In this document: piece by piece, positions 7,289-14,715 of the stretch | Layout of the letters: each line of letters opens with the position of its first letter | Position numbering within the stretch: position 1 is the stretch's first letter | NCBI GenBank assembly: GCA_905202605.1 | Contig: CAJKSU010000046.1 | Location: 1 to 16,193, forward strand | From: an uncultured Eubacteriales bacterium | Lineage (GTDB): Bacteria; Bacillota; Clostridia; Oscillospirales; Oscillospiraceae | Length of the DNA stretch: 16,193 bases | Direction of reading: 5' to 3' | The notes under the pieces: model-generated | What the model saw: the letters and a program-made list of their open reading frames with translations, nothing else | Database searches by the model: none | Told to the model about the DNA's origin: nothing | Program-made: the position numbers and the translations under genes

Positions 7289-8284
7289 ATGCAGAAAGTT
7301 TTGAGTGTATCCGTGGCGGCCTATAATGTGTCGGCATTTATTGCCCAGTGTCTGGATTCCTTTCTGGCACCGGGGGTGATGGAGCGGGTGGAGGTGCTGG
7401 TAACAGACGACGGCTCCACCGACAACACCCCCCAGCTGGTGGCGGAATATGAGAAGCGCTGTCCGGAAACGGTGCGGCTGATCTCCCAGAAAAATGCCGG
7501 TCCCGGCTCTACGGTGAACAGCGGCATTGCCCATGCCACCGGCAAGTATTTTAGGATGGTGGACGGCGACGACTGGGTGAATACGGAGGATATGGGCGCA
7601 TTCCTTGATTTTCTGGAGAAAACCGACGCAGACATGGTCTGCGCGGACTTCTGCCGGGTGGATCATGAAACCGGGGAGCAGGAGCTGTCAAAGCTCGGCG
7701 CAGCGCCCTGCGTGTCTCGGCCCTTTGAGGAGGCCTGCGGCAACCTCAGCCTCAGCATGCACAACGTGACCTATAAAACTGCGCTGCTTCAGGATAACGG
7801 CATTCATCTGGATAACTGCTTCTATACCGATTCAGAGTATCTGCTGTTTCCGATTCCCTATGTGAAAACCGTGGGGATTACGGATCAGACGGTGTATATG
7901 TACCGGGTATCTCTTTCCACCCAGAGCATGAACATTGGCAGTCTCCAGCGGAACCGGGATATGCACCGGCTGGTGCTGGGGCATCTGTGCGACGCCTATC
8001 AGGCCTATGAGAAAAGCGGAGCCGTACAGCCAAATACCGGTGAGTTTCTTCGGCGCAGCATTGCCAGTATGGCAGGGATGCAGCTGTGTATTTACCTCTC
8101 TATGGAGGATGAAAAGACCTACCGGAAGGAGACGGAGAATATGCTCCGGGAGATCCAGAGCAAGAGCCGGACACTCTATGATCAGGTGAACCGCGCCACG
8201 ACCTTCCATCTGCTGACCTCCTCTCATTTCGTGCTGTTTTCCATGCTGGCAAAGCGGCAGAAGAAAAAGCTGGGGCTGATTTAA
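7289..8284 (+). CDS. GT2 family glycosyltransferase (third)
   Basis: A 331-residue GT-A glycosyltransferase with VLSVSVAAYNVSAFI (4-18), VLVTDDGSTDNTP (36-48), SQKNAGPGSTVNSGI (66-80) and the metal-binding DGDD (92-95). The GPGSTVN segment replaces the GLSSARN of its operon relatives. That marks a different GT2 subgroup from the two genes upstream. SD AAAGGAG (7275-7281) lies seven bases before ATG 7289 and overlaps the polymerase stop region. The C-terminal 80 residues are basic and end KRQKKKLGLI, consistent with peripheral membrane contact. The TAA stop abuts the next gene's ATG directly. Donor sugar is unknown. With Glf downstream, it is one candidate for a galactofuranosyl transferase, without direct evidence. 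Confidence 0.88.
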   Translation: MQKVLSVSVAAYNVSAFIAQCLDSFLAPGVMERVEVLVTDDGSTDNTPQLVAEYEKRCPETVRLISQKNAGPGSTVNSGIAHATGKYFRMVDGDDWVNTEDMGAFLDFLEKTDADMVCADFCRVDHETGEQELSKLGAAPCVSRPFEEACGNLSLSMHNVTYKTALLQDNGIHLDNCFYTDSEYLLFPIPYVKTVGITDQTVYMYRVSLSTQSMNIGSLQRNRDMHRLVLGHLCDAYQAYEKSGAVQPNTGEFLRRSIASMAGMQLCIYLSMEDEKTYRKETENMLREIQSKSRTLYDQVNRATTFHLLTSSHFVLFSMLAKRQKKKLGLI

Positions 8285-9331
8285 ATGAACGCAGTAGGAG
8301 AGAAAGAGGAAAAGCGTATCGTCTATTTTGACGTGCTTAACGTGCTAGATTGTATTTGAGTAATCGGCATGCACTGCAACGGACTGGTGCATGAGTTCTC
8401 CGATACGGCGGTCTGGCGGCAGAGCCTGCTGGTGGATGTGCTGGCCTATTGGGCGGTTCCGGCGCTTTTCATGATCTCCGGAGCGACTTTGATGCGCTAC
8501 CGGACTCGATATTCCACCGGGGATTTTTTAAAGCGGCGGCTGAAAAAGGTGGGGATCCCGCTGGTAATCTGGTCAGCGGTGTTCTATATCTGGAAGCTGC
8601 TCCGGGGCAATATGCAGTGGAATGGCATTCGAGATCTCATCGGGATACTGGTTAATTTTCGGATCGAGCCGGTATACTGGTTTTTTGCACCGCTGATTAT
8701 GATATATCTGTCCCTACCGGTGCTGTCCAAGCTGGAAAAGGATCGAAAGCTGCTTTGGTATCTGTTCCTCAGTGGGTTTGTAACCTGCGCGGTGTTGCCC
8801 TTTGTGCTGAATATCCTGAATGTCCCCTATGACGGGAGATTTGCCATGCCGTTGACCGGCGGCTATGTGCTGCTGCAGATTCTGGGGTATCTCCTCAGCA
8901 CACAGGAGTTTTCCCTGCATCAGCGTGTCGGGATCTATACGATGGGAATTCTGGGTGCAGCGACTCGTTACGGCTATACGCTATATGCCAGCATCCGGGA
9001 TGGGGCGGTTAATAAGCTCACATGGGAGTACATTAACTGGCCATCCATCTTGTTTGCAGCGGCAATGTTTGTGTTTATCAAGTATCTGTGCCGGACAAAG
9101 CTGTTTCGGAATCCAAAGCTGATTTGGGTGGTACGTTGGCTCTCCGGAGCCAGCTTCGGCATTTACCTGATTCATATTTTTGTAATGGGACATTTGGCAT
9201 CACTGCTGGGGGTCAACATGGCCAGCGTCTGGTGGCGGCTGCTTGCAGCACCGGTGGTATATATGCTGGCGCTGACAGCAGTGAAGCTGCTGCAAAGGAT
9301 CCCCGTTGTGGGAAAATATCTGTTCCCATAA
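8285..9331 (+). pseudogene. Acyltransferase-3 family gene with an in-frame TGA at codon 25
   Basis: Reading from ATG 8285, directly after the previous stop, gives a 348-codon membrane acyltransferase (surface sugar O-acetyltransferase type) interrupted only by TGA at 8357-8359. The codons before the stop (RIVYFDVLNVLDCI) and after it (VIGMHCNGL) together make the usual first helix and the conserved His of this family, so the reading frame is otherwise intact. The rest shows about nine further membrane segments and FGIYLIHIFVMGH near the end. One base change (GGA to TGA) would explain the stop. An ORF of 320 residues remains from ATG 8369. It keeps the His as residue 2 but lacks most of helix 1 and has no SD, and its ATG lies in a hairpin (8368-8393). 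Options are a recent loss-of-function mutation, restart, or recoding; the first is most likely. TGA is used as a normal stop elsewhere here. Confidence 0.8.
8357..8393 (+). other. In-frame TGA followed by a hairpin in the acyltransferase gene
   Basis: TGA 8357-8359 is followed eight bases later by CATGCAC (8368-8374) pairing perfectly with GTGCATG (8387-8393). Two further U-G/G-U pairs inside leave the loop CAACGGAC. The restart ATG 8369 is within the stem. Distance and size loosely resemble a bacterial selenocysteine-insertion hairpin, but this family is not known for selenocysteine, and chance is more likely. Confidence 0.5.
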
Positions 9332-9366
9332 GGGGTATAAAGCCATGATTTTGGAGTGTGAATGAA

Positions 9367-10242
9367 ATGAAGGGAATTATTCTGGCAGCCGGAAAAGGTA
9401 CCCGGCTCTATCCGGTGACACTGCCGGTGTGTAAGCCGCTGTTGCCGGTTTATGATAAGCCAATGATTTATTATCCGCTGTCCGTACTGATGACGGCGGG
9501 CATTCGGGATATTCTGATTATTGTTCCACCGGACGATCAGGAGCCGTTTGAGAATCTTCTGGGAGACGGCAGGCAGTTGGGCGTCCATATCCAGTATCGG
9601 GAGCAGAAGATACAGCGTGGTATTGCCGACGCGTTCCTGATCGGCGAGGACTTTATTGGGGATGACAGTGTATGTCTGGCGCTGGGAGACAATATCTTTT
9701 ACGGCCCCGGCTTCCGGAGGAAGCTCCGGATGGCCATGAAGCAGACTCAGGGAGCGACAATTTTTGGCTATTACGTAACAGATCCCAGAGCATTCGGCGT
9801 GGTGGAGATCGACCGGGAGGGACGGGCAGTGTCCATTGAGGAAAAGCCCACCCATCCCAAATCCAACTACATTGTGCCGGGACTCTACGTCTACGACAAT
9901 CAGGTGGTGGAGATCGCTAAAACCGTCCAGCCGTCTGCGCGGGGCGAGCTGGAGATTACCGCCGTGAACAACGCTTATCTGGAGAAAAAGCAGCTGCGGG
10001 TGGTGACACTGGGGAAGGAATATACCTGGTTCGACACCGGCAACGCCGACAGCCTCTATGCAGCGGCAGGTTCTATTCAGGCGGCACAGCGCAGCGGAAA
10101 GATGATCGGCTGTCTGGAGGAAACCGCACTGCGGAATGCATGGATCACCATTGACCAGCTGGAAGCGGCGGCAAAGGCCATGGAAAAGACGAAATACGGT
10201 CAGTATCTGTTGGAAATCGCTGCGGAAATGGAGCAGGACTGA
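9367..10242 (+). CDS. rfbA: Glucose-1-phosphate thymidylyltransferase
   Basis: RfbA/RmlA joins dTTP and glucose-1-phosphate to make dTDP-glucose, the first step toward dTDP-rhamnose and related deoxysugars, in the cytoplasm. The 291-residue protein has the nucleotidyltransferase signature GIILAAGKGTRLYPVT (3-18), KPLLPVYDKPMIYYPL (23-38), ALGDNIFYG with metal-binding D108, SIEEKPTHPKSNYIVPGLY (about 156-174) and YTWFDTGNADSL. Length and motifs match RmlA. I place the start at ATG 9367, ten bases after GGAG (9353-9356), because GTG 9358 is too close to that SD. rfbB, rfbC and rfbD are not in the window, so later steps must be encoded elsewhere, or dTDP-glucose feeds a different branch. The stop overlaps a nine-codon ATG mini-ORF before the flippase. 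Confidence 0.95.
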   Translation: MKGIILAAGKGTRLYPVTLPVCKPLLPVYDKPMIYYPLSVLMTAGIRDILIIVPPDDQEPFENLLGDGRQLGVHIQYREQKIQRGIADAFLIGEDFIGDDSVCLALGDNIFYGPGFRRKLRMAMKQTQGATIFGYYVTDPRAFGVVEIDREGRAVSIEEKPTHPKSNYIVPGLYVYDNQVVEIAKTVQPSARGELEITAVNNAYLEKKQLRVVTLGKEYTWFDTGNADSLYAAAGSIQAAQRSGKMIGCLEETALRNAWITIDQLEAAAKAMEKTKYGQYLLEIAAEMEQD

Positions 10243-10267
10243 TGAGCCCCGTGAAGGCGGGAGGTCT

Positions 10268-11737
10268 ATGAAACACAAGTCACTAAAGCTGAATTTTATC
10301 ATGAACGCCATTCTTACCATGTCGTCCATGATCTTCCCGCTGATTACATTTCGATATGTCTCCGGGATCCTGATGCCGGAGGGAACCGGAAAGGTGTCCT
10401 TTGCGGTATCGCTGATTTCCTATTTTAATATGTTTGCCCAGCTGGGCATTCCGACCTACGGCATCCGTGCCTGCGCCATGGTGCGGGATGACCGGGAGGA
10501 GTTGACCAGAACTGCCCATGAGCTGCTTGCCATCAATCTTTTGGTGGGGCTGCTGGCTTATGCAGCACTGGGGCTGGCGATTGCGTTTCTCCCGGCGCTT
10601 CAGGATGACAAAACGCTGTATCTGGTGGTCAGCTCCACCATACTCCTGTCGGCCATCGGCATGGAGTGGCTGTATAAGGCGCTGGAGCAGTATACCTATA
10701 TCACGCTGCGCTCGATTCTCTTCAAGCTGCTGGCGCTGGCAGCCATGTTCCTGCTGATCCACAAGAAAAGCGACTATGTGATTTATGGCGGCATCAGCGT
10801 GTTTGCCTCCAGTGCGGCGGGAATCGTCAATCTGCTCCATGCCCGGAAGTATATTGGCTTCCGCCCGGTGGGAGACTACCATCTGGGACGGCATATGAAG
10901 GCGGTGCTGGTGTTCTTCGCCATGTCCTGCGCTACTACGGTGTATACCAATCTGGATACCGTAATGTTGGGCGTGATGACCACCAAAACCGACGTGGGCT
11001 ATTATGATGCGGCGGTGAAGGTGAAGAATATTCTGGTCAGCGTGGTCACGTCTCTGGGAACGGTGCTGCTGCCCAGAGCGTCGTACTATGTGGAAATGCA
11101 TATGGAGGCGGAATTCCGGCGGATCAGCGCCAAGGCGCTGAATTTCGCGGTGCTTGCAGCGCTGCCGCTGATGGTCTTTTTTATGATCTACGCCCGCCCC
11201 AGCATTGCGTTTTTGACCGGCGGCACAGCCTATGACCCGGCTGCGCTGCCCATGCAGGTGATTATGCCCACGCTGCTGCTGATCGGCGTCACCAACATTC
11301 TGGGCATTCAGATTCTGGTTCCGCTGGGACGGGAAAAAACCGTCCTGGTCTCGGAAATCGCCGGAGCGGTGACGGATCTGGTGCTCAATGCCATCCTGAT
11401 CCCGGGACTGGCGGCAACCGGCGCTGCCATCGGTACGCTGGCGGCGGAGGCGGTGGTGCTGGCGGTGCAGTATGCGGCGCTGCGGCAGGAGATCCGCCCG
11501 GCGGTACGGGCAATTCCCTTTGGAAAAATCCTTTTGGCTGCGGCTGCGGCAGCGGTGGCAGGCGGATGGATCGGAATACTGGGTCTGGGCAGCTTTTTGA
11601 CGCTGCTTCTGGCGGCAGCGGCCTTTTTCGGCGTGTACGGCGGCGTACTGCTGGCAACGAAAGAGCCTTTGACCCGGGAAATTGTGGGACAGGTGTTCTC
11701 GAAGCTTCGTTTAGGAAAGAAAGGAAATGCATCATGA
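10268..11737 (+). CDS. Oligosaccharide flippase family protein (Wzx-like)
   Basis: A 489-residue integral membrane protein of the MOP/polysaccharide-transport superfamily, with about 12-14 hydrophobic segments. It starts KLNFIMNAILTMSSMIFPLI then TFRYVSGILMPEGTGKVSF, a typical Wzx beginning. NLDTVMLGVMTTKTDVGYYDAA mid-protein is another characteristic stretch. It should flip undecaprenyl-linked repeat units to the outside. ATG 10268 follows GGGAGG (10259-10264) by an unusually short three bases. Longer in-frame extension to 10136 runs inside rfbA and is rejected. The stop overlaps the ATG of glf (ATGA at 11734-11737). Flippases are substrate-selective, so this gene probably evolved with its own repeat unit. 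Confidence 0.9.
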   Translation: MKHKSLKLNFIMNAILTMSSMIFPLITFRYVSGILMPEGTGKVSFAVSLISYFNMFAQLGIPTYGIRACAMVRDDREELTRTAHELLAINLLVGLLAYAALGLAIAFLPALQDDKTLYLVVSSTILLSAIGMEWLYKALEQYTYITLRSILFKLLALAAMFLLIHKKSDYVIYGGISVFASSAAGIVNLLHARKYIGFRPVGDYHLGRHMKAVLVFFAMSCATTVYTNLDTVMLGVMTTKTDVGYYDAAVKVKNILVSVVTSLGTVLLPRASYYVEMHMEAEFRRISAKALNFAVLAALPLMVFFMIYARPSIAFLTGGTAYDPAALPMQVIMPTLLLIGVTNILGIQILVPLGREKTVLVSEIAGAVTDLVLNAILIPGLAATGAAIGTLAAEAVVLAVQYAALRQEIRPAVRAIPFGKILLAAAAAAVAGGWIGILGLGSFLTLLLAAAAFFGVYGGVLLATKEPLTREIVGQVFSKLRLGKKGNAS

Positions 11738-12855
11738 AACAGTATGATTATCTGGTGGTGGGCGCGGGACTTTACGGCGCGGTATTTGCTCAGCAGGCCA
11801 AGGCGAAGGGCAAGCGGGTGCTGGTCATCGACAAGCGCCCCAACATTGCCGGCAATGTCTATACCAAGGACGTGGAGGGCATTCATGTCCATCAGTACGG
11901 CGCACATATTTTCCATACCAATAATGAGCGGGTGTGGCAGTATGTGGGGCAGTTTGCGGAGTTCAACCGCTTTACCAATTCCCCGGTGGCAAATTATCAC
12001 GGGGAGCTGTATTCTCTGCCCTTTAACATGTATACCTTCAATAAAATGTGGGGCGTTGTGACGCCGCAGGAGGCTACGGACAAGATCGAGGAGCAGAGGA
12101 AGGCTGCGGGAATCACGGAGCCGAAGAATCTGGAGGAGCAGGCCATTTCACTGGTGGGAACGGACATTTATGAAAAGCTGGTTAAGGGCTATACTGAAAA
12201 ACAGTGGGGACGCCCCTGCAACCAGCTGCCCGCCTTTATTATCAAGCGGCTTCCTGTTCGGCTGACCTTTGACAACAACTATTTCAACGCCCTCTATCAG
12301 GGCATTCCCATCGGCGGCTACACGCCCATGGTGGAGCGGATGCTGGAGGGCATTGAGGTGCGGCTGAACGTGGATTATCTGGAGGAAAAGGATGCACTGG
12401 ATCAGCTGGCGGACAAGGTGGTTTATACCGGCCCCGTCGATGCCTATTTTGGCTGCCGTCTGGGTGCGCTGGAATACCGCTCCGTGCGGTTTGAGACTGA
12501 GCTGCTGGATATCCCCAACTTTCAGGGTAATGCGGCGGTGAATTATACGGATCGGGAGACGCCCTGGACCCGGATTATCGAGCATAAGTGGTTTGAGTTC
12601 GGCAAGGACGCGGATGGAAATGACCTGCCCAAGACCGTGATCAGCCGGGAATACAGCTCTGAGTGGAAGCCTGGAGACGAACCCTATTACCCGGTGAACG
12701 ACGAGAAAAACGGTGCGCTCTATCAGCAGTATCACGCGCTGGCGGAGCAGGAGAAAAATGTGATTTTCGGCGGACGGCTGGGCGAATATAAGTACTATGA
12801 TATGGATGTGGTTATTGCGGCGGCGCTGGAACGGGCCGATCAGGAGCTGGGCTGA
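11734..12855 (+). CDS. glf: UDP-galactopyranose mutase
   Basis: Glf interconverts UDP-galactopyranose and UDP-galactofuranose using reduced FAD, in the cytoplasm. The 373-residue protein has the N-terminal FAD-binding VVGAGLYGAVFA (8-19), RPNIAGNVY (35-43), the substrate-site stretch YGAHIFHTNNERVWQYV (55-71), YTEKQWGRPCNQLP and TGPVDAYF, and EYSSEWKPGDEPYYPV near the end. Length agrees with the bacterial family (about 370). ATG 11734 overlaps the flippase stop and is preceded by AAAGGAAA. Upstream extension to 11566 lies within the flippase gene. Its presence implies galactofuranose in the polymer, so one of the GT2 enzymes here may be a galactofuranosyl transferase. It is the last gene of the tightly packed operon, and no clear terminator follows. 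Confidence 0.96.
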   Translation: MKQYDYLVVGAGLYGAVFAQQAKAKGKRVLVIDKRPNIAGNVYTKDVEGIHVHQYGAHIFHTNNERVWQYVGQFAEFNRFTNSPVANYHGELYSLPFNMYTFNKMWGVVTPQEATDKIEEQRKAAGITEPKNLEEQAISLVGTDIYEKLVKGYTEKQWGRPCNQLPAFIIKRLPVRLTFDNNYFNALYQGIPIGGYTPMVERMLEGIEVRLNVDYLEEKDALDQLADKVVYTGPVDAYFGCRLGALEYRSVRFETELLDIPNFQGNAAVNYTDRETPWTRIIEHKWFEFGKDADGNDLPKTVISREYSSEWKPGDEPYYPVNDEKNGALYQQYHALAEQEKNVIFGGRLGEYKYYDMDVVIAAALERADQELG

Positions 12856-12867
12856 GACGATTGCGCC

Positions 12868-12896
12868 TTGACCTGACGTGTAAATTGTGTTAAATT
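12868..12896 (+). promoter_or_regulatory. Promoter for the LCP gene (TTGACC-17-TAAATT)
   Basis: TTGACC (12868-12873) and TAAATT (12891-12896) are spaced by 17 bases in the short AT-rich gap after glf. The predicted start near 12903 gives a leader of about 26 bases. As no terminator separates glf from this gene, read-through from the operon is also likely. Confidence 0.6.
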
Positions 12897-12928
12897 ATTA
12901 GAAATAATAGGAAGAATTGAGGGATTCG

Positions 12929-14470
12929 ATGGAAAAGAGATCTCGAAAAAAGCGCCGCACCAGTGTAGACTGGTTTGTGGGCAAGATTGCGCTGCTGCTG
13001 ACGATATTCATGGGCTTCATCTTTCTGATTTCGGTTTGTTCAACCAAGCTGTTGCCAGTGAAGTTTCTGGCGGTGATTGCGCTGGCACTGATTCTGGTGG
13101 CATTTCTGGTGGGACTGCTGACATGGAAGTCCAAATACCGGGGACGGTATATTGTGGGACTGCTGTTTGCTGTGCTGATGTGCGTAGTCTACGGCTTTGG
13201 CACCAGCTATGTGTTCCGGGGACTCAGCACGGCAAAGGAAATTACCACCGTGCGCACCGAGTCTGCGGCAGTGGGCATTTATGTCCGGGCTGACGATCAG
13301 AATGACTATGCTCAGGTGGCGGGAACCTATTCCTACGGCATCCTGTCTCAGCAGGATCGTGAAAACACCAACGAAGCAATTCGTCAGATCGAGGATGAAT
13401 ATGGTACAACCCTGAAAACGCAGGAATATGACGGTTTAGCTTTGTTGATCGACAGCATTCTTGGCGGGCAGGTGGACGCAATTATCATGAACAGTGCCTA
13501 TCTGGATCTTTTGAGCGAAATGGAGGGCTACGAGGATGCGGCCCAGCAGCTCAAGGAGGTACAGGTTACCCACGTAGTACGTGAGGTACAGGAGGAGCCG
13601 TCTCAGGAGCCGGAGATTCCGGAGGATCGTCTGGTGGGCAACACCGGGGAAAATGATGCGACGAATGCAGCGGATGAGGAGCAGCAAAACGGTAAGATAT
13701 TTACTGTGTTTATCAGCGGTATTGACAACCGCGGGGCGTTGGTAGAAAAGAGCCGCAGCGATGTCAATATCCTTGCTTCTGTGAATACGGAAACTAAGCA
13801 GGTGGTACTGATTTCTACCCCAAGAGACTACTACGTACCCCTTTCGATTTCTGGTGGGGCAAACGATAAGCTCACTCATGCGGGCATTTACGGCGTGGAC
13901 GTGTGTATGGATACCTTGACCATGCTCTACAACGTCAATGTAGACTACTATTTCCGTGTGAATTTTGCTGGTTTTGAGGACATTATTGATGCGCTGGGCG
14001 GTGTTACGGTGAACTCTGAGCAGTCCTTCTCCACAGAGAACTACTCCTTCCAAGCCGGCGATAACACCATGAACGGCAAGCAGGCGCTGGAATTTGTACG
14101 GGAACGCCATGCCTTTGCTTCCGGCGACCGGCAGCGCGGAAAGAATCAGCTGGCGCTGATGAAGGCCGTAATCAACAAGGCGCTTTCTCCGGAGCTGCTC
14201 ATGAACTACAATTCTCTGCTCAGCGCCCTTCAGGGCAGTTTTGAAACCAGCATTCCCTATGACACCGTCAGTGACATTGTCCGGGAGCAGCTGGATCAGG
14301 GCGGCGACTGGAATGTGGTCAGCTACAGCGTAGACGGTACCGGATCCAGTCAGGTCACCTATTCTCAGGGACAGAAGGCATATGTTATGGTTCCGGACGA
14401 GAGTACTGTGGAAACGGCAAAGAGCCTGATTGCGCAGGTGTATAACGGAGAAACGGTTACCGCACCGTAA
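12929..14470 (+). CDS. LytR-CpsA-Psr (LCP) family cell-wall polymer ligase, three-TM CpsA-like form
   Basis: LCP proteins move undecaprenyl-pyrophosphate-linked polymers (teichoic acid, capsule) onto peptidoglycan outside the cell. The 513-residue protein has a very basic N-terminus (EKRSRKKRR), three membrane helices (about 17-37, 44-65, 74-95), an extracellular domain before the LCP core (about 105-205, resembling the CpsA-type accessory domain), an acidic linker (about 218-254) and the LCP domain (258-420). LCP marks are IDNRG (265-269), SRSD (275-278), STPRDYYVP (296-304), ANDKLTHAG (311-319), ALEFVRERH (386-394) and D400/R401/R403. These Asp/Arg positions bind metal and pyrophosphate in the family. 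I start at ATG 12929 after GAGGGA (12919-12924), not TTG 12917. Next to a complete Wzx/Wzy locus, it probably anchors that polymer. A strong terminator follows. Confidence 0.93.
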   Translation: MEKRSRKKRRTSVDWFVGKIALLLTIFMGFIFLISVCSTKLLPVKFLAVIALALILVAFLVGLLTWKSKYRGRYIVGLLFAVLMCVVYGFGTSYVFRGLSTAKEITTVRTESAAVGIYVRADDQNDYAQVAGTYSYGILSQQDRENTNEAIRQIEDEYGTTLKTQEYDGLALLIDSILGGQVDAIIMNSAYLDLLSEMEGYEDAAQQLKEVQVTHVVREVQEEPSQEPEIPEDRLVGNTGENDATNAADEEQQNGKIFTVFISGIDNRGALVEKSRSDVNILASVNTETKQVVLISTPRDYYVPLSISGGANDKLTHAGIYGVDVCMDTLTMLYNVNVDYYFRVNFAGFEDIIDALGGVTVNSEQSFSTENYSFQAGDNTMNGKQALEFVRERHAFASGDRQRGKNQLALMKAVINKALSPELLMNYNSLLSALQGSFETSIPYDTVSDIVREQLDQGGDWNVVSYSVDGTGSSQVTYSQGQKAYVMVPDESTVETAKSLIAQVYNGETVTAP

Positions 14471-14484
14471 CGAACAAAATCAAA

Positions 14485-14521
14485 CACGCGCATCGAAGAT
14501 AATTCGGTGCGCGTGCTTTTT
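14485..14521 (+). terminator. Intrinsic terminator after the LCP gene
   Basis: CACGCGCATCGAA (14485-14497) pairs with TTCGGTGCGCGTG (14503-14515) over 13 positions with one G-U, loop GATAA, followed by CTTTTT. It begins 14 bases after the LCP stop. Confidence 0.9.
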
Positions 14522-14598
14522 GACGTTCTTGGCGGAATGCACAAAGAATGTATACGAAATCTTTGGAAATCCTTGCATGTCTGCGGGGGCGCTTTTTC

Positions 14599-14627
14599 TT
14601 TACTTTCCAGCGGCAGCCCCTTATAAT
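14599..14627 (+). promoter_or_regulatory. Promoter for the EIIC-like gene (TTTACT-17-TATAAT)
   Basis: TTTACT (14599-14604), 17 bases, then a perfect TATAAT (14622-14627). The start would be near 14634, giving an 80-base leader that contains nested inverted repeats (14644-14704) ahead of the SD AGGAGG at 14705-14710. Confidence 0.7.
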
Positions 14628-14643
14628 TATCTCAAGACTAAGA

Positions 14644-14704
14644 AGGCGAAGGAACGGACAATCCGGCACAACCGGAATCCAACGCCTGACGACGTAATAC
14701 GTCG
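14644..14704 (+). other. Structured 5' leader with nested hairpins abutting the SD
   Basis: AGGCG (14644-14648) can pair with CGCCT (14683-14687), enclosing TCCGG (14662-14666) paired with CCGGA (14672-14676). Directly after comes CGACGTA-A-TACGTCG (14690-14704), a 15-base palindrome ending at the base before AGGAGG. The palindrome could be a repressor operator, and the nested stems a leader RNA control element. Either is inference. Confidence 0.5.
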
Positions 14705-14715
14705 AGGAGGAAAAT

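Noticed and set aside
10136..10267. N-terminal extension of the flippase
   Set aside because: It lies inside rfbA and is Arg/Trp-rich. The ATG at 10268 begins a typical flippase N-terminus after an SD.
9172..10329. Minus-strand open frame of 385 codons
   Set aside because: It spans the end of the acyltransferase gene, all of rfbA and the start of the flippase gene on the opposite strand, and shows no domain.
11566..11733. N-terminal extension of Glf
   Set aside because: It lies inside the flippase gene. The FAD-binding motif begins right after the ATG at 11734, as in the family.
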